Shown here piece by piece: positions 5,461-8,017 of a DNA stretch of 8,017 bases. A program made the translations under genes and the position numbers. Origin of the DNA: an uncultured Collinsella sp. (GTDB taxonomy: Bacteria; Actinomycetota; Coriobacteriia; Coriobacteriales; Coriobacteriaceae); assembly GCA_902475375.1 (NCBI GenBank), contig CABRZC010000086.1, positions 1 through 8,017 of the forward strand. Direction: 5' to 3'. Below the pieces are notes generated by a model. It was not told where the DNA came from, did no database searches, and was given only the letters and a program-made list of their open reading frames with translations. Positions within the stretch are counted from its first letter, which is position 1. Every line of letters starts with the position of its first letter.

Positions 5461-6738
5461 ATGTACGATACGGGATCGACAACGTTTATGCTCATCTGCA
5501 CCATGCTCGTGTTTTTAATGACACCGGGTCTGGCGTTTTTCTACGGCGGCCTGTCCAGGCGTAAAAATGTCATCAACACCATGCTCATGTGCTTTGGCGC
5601 CATTGGCCTGGTCGGTGTGCTGTGGATTGTCGCCGGCTGGTCTCTGGCCTACGGTGGCGACGGCTCCAGCCCGTTTATTGGCGGCTTTGACCAGCTGCTG
5701 TGCCTGCCGGTGCTCAACCAAGTACTGCAGGCGGCCGAGGGCAATGCCGCGGACGGTGCCGTCTACCCTCAGATTATTAACATCGCCTTCCAGATGGCAT
5801 TTGCCATGATCACGGCTTCTATCGTCACGGGCAGCTTGGCCGGCCGCGTTAAGTTTGGTGCCATGACGGCCTTCCTGGGCATTTGGCTACTCGTGGTCTA
5901 TGCACCGCTCGCTCACATGGTCTGGGGCGGCGAGGGCTCCTTTATCGGCGACATCATCGGCGCGCTCGACTTTGCCGGCGGCGACGTGGTGCACATCTCG
6001 TCCGGTCTGACGGGCCTGATTCTCTGCCTGATGCTCGGCCGTCGTCGCGGCTTTGGCATGGTGAGCTATCGCCCACATAACGTGCCGTTTGTGGCGCTGG
6101 GCGCCGGCCTGCTTTGGTTTGGCTGGTTTGGTTTTAACGGCGGCAGCGAGTTCAAGGCCGACGCCGTGGCGGCGCTCGCCATCCTCAACACCGTGACGGC
6201 CAGCGCGGCGGGCATGGTCTCGTGGCTTGCCGTCGAGCGCGTGCATACCGCTCGCCCCACGCTGGTGGGCGCCAGCACCGGTCTGGTCGCGGGCCTTGTG
6301 GTGGTCACGCCGGGCGCGGGCTTTGTCGAACCGTGGGCGGCGCTGGTCATGGGCCTGATCGTGTCTCCCGTCTGCTACTTGGCCATCAGCCATCTCAAGA
6401 CCAAGTTTGGCTACGACGATGCGCTCGACGCGTTTGGCTGCCACGGCATCGGCGGCATCTTGGGCGGCGTGCTCACAGGCCTGTTCTGCGTGCCGGAGCT
6501 CTCGTGGACCGGTAAGGGCGGTCTGTTCTACACGGGCGACGTGTCGCTGCTCGTCTCGCAGGTCCTGGGCATTGTGGTGACGGTCGCTATAGTGCTGGTG
6601 CTCGACTTGGTGATCGTCGCGGTGGTCAAGGCGCTGTTCCACGGCAGCCTGCGTGTGGACGAGGCCGACGAGGCGCTGGGCATGGATGCGAGTCAGCACG
6701 GCGAAAGCGCCTATCCTTCTTTCTCCGGACTCGATTAG
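5461..6738 (+). CDS. amtB: Ammonium transporter AmtB
   Basis: This is a 425-aa channel of the Amt/MEP/Rh family, which takes up ammonium across the cytoplasmic membrane as a trimer. About eleven hydrophobic segments are visible. Key features are FFYGGLSRRKN (26-36), AFQMAFAMITASIVTG (109-124) with the gate Phe, AHMVWG (151-156) with Trp155 of the recruitment site, DFAGGDVVHISSG (170-182) with Asp170 and pore His178, FGWFGFNGGSE (220-230), and AFGCHGIGG (324-332) with the second pore His328. The C-terminal tail (about 398-425) ends in the usual HGESAYPSF type and would contact P-II, whose gene follows. The frame is open back to 5242, but the added residues are not family-like; AAGGGGGAG ends 3 nt before ATG 5461 and the N-terminus DTGSTTFML is canonical. 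A large hairpin begins at the stop codon, before the P-II gene. Confidence 0.95.
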   Translation: MYDTGSTTFMLICTMLVFLMTPGLAFFYGGLSRRKNVINTMLMCFGAIGLVGVLWIVAGWSLAYGGDGSSPFIGGFDQLLCLPVLNQVLQAAEGNAADGAVYPQIINIAFQMAFAMITASIVTGSLAGRVKFGAMTAFLGIWLLVVYAPLAHMVWGGEGSFIGDIIGALDFAGGDVVHISSGLTGLILCLMLGRRRGFGMVSYRPHNVPFVALGAGLLWFGWFGFNGGSEFKADAVAALAILNTVTASAAGMVSWLAVERVHTARPTLVGASTGLVAGLVVVTPGAGFVEPWAALVMGLIVSPVCYLAISHLKTKFGYDDALDAFGCHGIGGILGGVLTGLFCVPELSWTGKGGLFYTGDVSLLVSQVLGIVVTVAIVLVLDLVIVAVVKALFHGSLRVDEADEALGMDASQHGESAYPSFSGLD

Positions 6739-6843
6739 CAGCTTCCCCAAGCACCGCACCTTGCCGTTCAATCGTCGCTCACGTACTTAAGTACGCTTCG
6801 CTCCTCTTTCACGGCAATCTGCGGCACTTGGGAAACCTGCTAA
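6735..6843 (+). ncRNA. Long imperfect hairpin between amtB and the P-II gene
   Basis: TTAGCAG (6735-6741), which includes the amtB stop codon, pairs perfectly with CTGCTAA (6837-6843). Inside it, CTTCCCCAAG (6742-6751) pairs largely with CTTGGGAAAC (6827-6836). CCGCA (6754-6758) pairs with TGCGG (6820-6824), and TTGCCGT (6761-6767) pairs perfectly with ACGGCAA (6811-6817). The apex carries the 14-bp palindrome CGTACTTAAGTACG (6782-6795). No T-tract follows, so it is not a standard terminator. It could act as an RNA processing or stability element setting the amtB to P-II ratio, as an attenuator, or as a dispersed repeat. It is classed as ncRNA only for want of a better category. Confidence 0.55.
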
Positions 6844-6881
6844 GACCAGTCAGTTGAACTTATTGATCTCTGAGGTTGGTT

Positions 6882-6905
6882 TGCGGCACCTGGAAAACCC
6901 GTGCC
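6882..6905 (+). repeat. Extra copy of the hairpin-arm motif with a small stem
   Basis: TGCGGCACCTGGAAAACC (6882-6899) repeats the right arm of the upstream hairpin, TGCGGCACTTGGGAAACC (6820-6837), at 16 of 18 positions. In addition GGCAC (6885-6889) can pair with GTGCC (6901-6905). It lies in the leader of the P-II gene, 45 nt before its start. Confidence 0.5.
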
Positions 6906-6950
6906 ATGTGAAGGACAATCAATTTCTTTTTTTGAAGAGAGGAATTCACT

Positions 6951-7289
6951 ATGAAGAAAATTACGGCGATTGTTCGTGCCGAGAAGCTTGAGGTTCTCAA
7001 AGATGCGCTGTTTGCTGCTGATGTTTGCGGTATGACCATCAACCAGGTGCAGGGCTGCGGCGCACAGCATGGCTGGAAGGAATACGTGCGCGGCAACGAG
7101 TTGCTCGTCAACACGATTCCCAAGGTACAGTTCACCCTTATCTGTGCCGACGAGCACGTTGACGGCATTGTAAACATCATCTGCAACGCTGCTCGCACCG
7201 GTGCCGTTGGAGACGGTAAGATTTGGGTCGAGCCGGTCGAGGAGGTCATCCGCATTCGCACCGGCGAACACGGCCCCGCCGCGGTATAG
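6951..7289 (+). CDS. glnK: P-II family nitrogen regulatory protein lacking Tyr51
   Basis: This 112-aa protein is a full-length P-II signal protein, a cytosolic trimer that senses ATP/ADP and 2-oxoglutarate and, when linked to amtB, normally binds and closes AmtB. The C-terminal signature CNAARTGAVGDGKIWV (78-93) is intact, as are Gln39, Lys58 and Lys90 and the Arg101/Arg103 pair near the end. The T-loop reads YVRGNELLVNTIPK (45-58): position 51, the Tyr that is uridylylated or adenylylated in many bacteria, is Leu, and position 46 is Val. Covalent control of the usual kind is therefore not possible, and regulation should be by ligand alone. AGAGG lies 8 nt before the ATG. The gene follows amtB by 212 bp containing a large hairpin, the reverse of the common glnK-amtB order. 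The symbol glnK is chosen because of the amtB linkage. Confidence 0.92.
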   Translation: MKKITAIVRAEKLEVLKDALFAADVCGMTINQVQGCGAQHGWKEYVRGNELLVNTIPKVQFTLICADEHVDGIVNIICNAARTGAVGDGKIWVEPVEEVIRIRTGEHGPAAV

Positions 7290-7291
7290 AA

Positions 7292-7321
7292 TCGACCGCC
7301 TGCCATCCGCAACGTTAAAAT
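7292..7321 (+). promoter_or_regulatory. Weak promoter candidate for the tetR gene
   Basis: TCGACC (7292-7297) and TAAAAT (7316-7321) are separated by 18 bp and would start transcription about 7328, ahead of ATG 7364. The -10 matches consensus at 5 of 6 positions, the -35 only at 4 of 6. The left arm of the inverted repeat lies between the two boxes. Confidence 0.25.
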
Positions 7322-7356
7322 GCTGCAATGAGGCACAAGACTTGCGTTGCGGATGG
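7303..7356. repeat. 12-bp perfect inverted repeat before tetR
   Basis: CCATCCGCAACG (7303-7314) and CGTTGCGGATGG (7345-7356) are perfect inverted repeats separated by 30 bp. A further CCGCC (7296-7300) and GGCGG (7356-7360) extend the match if a short bulge is allowed. The right arm ends 7 nt before the tetR start codon, where its ribosome site would be. It may be a pair of autoregulatory half-sites or an RNA stem hiding the ribosome site in read-through transcripts. It lacks the T-tract of a terminator. Confidence 0.6.
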
Positions 7357-7363
7357 GCGGATT

Positions 7364-8017
7364 ATGGGTCGCAATAAATATCCCGAGGAGACGGTCGCGA
7401 AGATTCTCGACGCGGCACTGGAGCTATTCTGTGCACAGGGTTATGAGGGGACGAGCATTCAAGATATCGTTGACCGTCTCGATGGCATGACCAAGGGCGC
7501 TGTCTATCATCACTTCAAGAGCAAAGAAGAGATTTTCAACGCCGCGTTTGATCGGGCGATGGCTCCGATTGTTGAGCACCGTTGCTCAATGCTTGGTATC
7601 GGTAATATGACCGGAGCCCAAAAGCTCAAGCGGCTGTACGCTCCCGAGTCCGTTGTTCCGCAAATTGAGCTATGGGCACGCATACATCCTGCGGCAGATC
7701 CGGTGAAAAGCTCGCGTCTGCTGGCGATGCAGTACCAGGGCTCGTTTGACGAGTCGACCGATGGCTATCTCTTGCCAGTGATCGAGGAGGGCATCGCCGA
7801 CGGCTCCATTGCGTGCGAATGCCCGCGTGAAGCGGCGGAGGCCGTATCGTTGTTGGCGAATCTTTGGCTGCTGCCGCTGTTCCGTCCGCTTGAGACCAAG
7901 GATCGAATGCTCGCTCGCGCTCAATGTTTGGCGCAGATGGCTGCCGCGGTGGGACTCGATTTGGGGGAAGAAGTGCTTCAGACAACGGCGCAGATTTGGG
8001 ACGTATGGGACCGCGCC
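7364..8017 (+). CDS. TetR-family transcriptional regulator (3' end outside window)
   Basis: From ATG 7364 the frame is open to the window edge, giving 218 residues with no stop. The N-terminus is a typical TetR DNA-binding domain: VAKILDAALELFCAQGYEGT (11-30), then the helix-turn-helix region SIQDIVDRLDGMTKGAVYHH (31-50) and FKSKEEIF (51-58). The remainder is an all-helical ligand-binding and dimerisation domain of unknown specificity, including LPVIEEGIADGSI (137-149). The length already equals or exceeds many family members, so few residues should be missing. ATG 7353 is in another frame. No strong Shine-Dalgarno is seen beyond GGATGGGCGG, which overlaps an inverted repeat, hinting at self-regulation. 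The target genes probably lie beyond the right edge. Confidence 0.88.
   Translation, partial: MGRNKYPEETVAKILDAALELFCAQGYEGTSIQDIVDRLDGMTKGAVYHHFKSKEEIFNAAFDRAMAPIVEHRCSMLGIGNMTGAQKLKRLYAPESVVPQIELWARIHPAADPVKSSRLLAMQYQGSFDESTDGYLLPVIEEGIADGSIACECPREAAEAVSLLANLWLLPLFRPLETKDRMLARAQCLAQMAAAVGLDLGEEVLQTTAQIWDVWDRA

Noticed and set aside
5887..6771. Minus-strand open frame of 294 codons opposite amtB
   Set aside because: It is a His/Arg/Gln-rich shadow of the amtB reading frame and has no family resemblance.
6840..7336. Two overlapping minus-strand frames opposite the P-II gene
   Set aside because: They are antisense shadows of a full-length P-II gene with an intact signature and good ribosome site.
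7626..7985. Minus-strand frames within the tetR gene
   Set aside because: The plus strand carries a continuous TetR-family frame to the window edge. The opposite frames show no domain.

Overview
The window looks like chromosomal DNA of a gut actinobacterium of the class Coriobacteriia, most likely Collinsella or a close relative. This rests on the GC-rich, strongly third-position-biased codon use and on the gene set (a divergent DXS, an HD-domain protein paired with a CmpB-type membrane protein, and amtB next to a P-II gene). It is an inference from recognition, not from a database search.

Layout. Positions 1-35 hold a hairpin with a T-rich tail. A dxs-like gene (34-1815) is on the minus strand. 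Everything from 2044 onward is on the plus strand. A two-gene operon (2044-2580 and 2584-3603) encodes an HD-domain metal hydrolase and a polytopic CmpB/DUF1113-family membrane protein, 3 bases apart. Next comes a cassette-like segment: an array of four CCCTAGGG-centred palindromes (3635-3778), a gene for a winged-helix plus DUF559/Vsr-like nuclease-fold protein (best start 4011, end 4991), and a second array of three palindromes (5102-5206). The last 104 bp of the first array match the second array at 99 of 104 positions, with 71 bp identical. A nitrogen module follows: amtB (5461-6738), a roughly 109-nt imperfect hairpin that begins on the amtB stop codon (6735-6843), and a P-II gene (6951-7289). 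A TetR-family regulator starts at 7364 and runs off the right edge.

How it fits together. AmtB and P-II form the usual ammonium uptake and sensing pair. P-II is expected to plug AmtB when nitrogen is plentiful, but here it has Leu at position 51 in place of the modifiable Tyr, so control would depend on ligand binding only. Upstream of amtB, four GTTKC boxes lie exactly 11 bp apart, like actinobacterial GlnR operators read on the other strand. The DXS homologue keeps its thiamine-diphosphate motifs but has lost several residues expected to contact substrate phosphate, so its exact reaction is uncertain.

The best candidate for something undescribed is the bracketed nuclease-like gene. Its codon use differs from its neighbours, and it lies between near-identical arrays of palindromes spaced 39-41 bp apart, about four helical turns. 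Possible explanations are a small mobile or recombinogenic unit, a REP-like family associated with a nuclease-like gene, or a phased operator array. The sequence alone does not decide between them.
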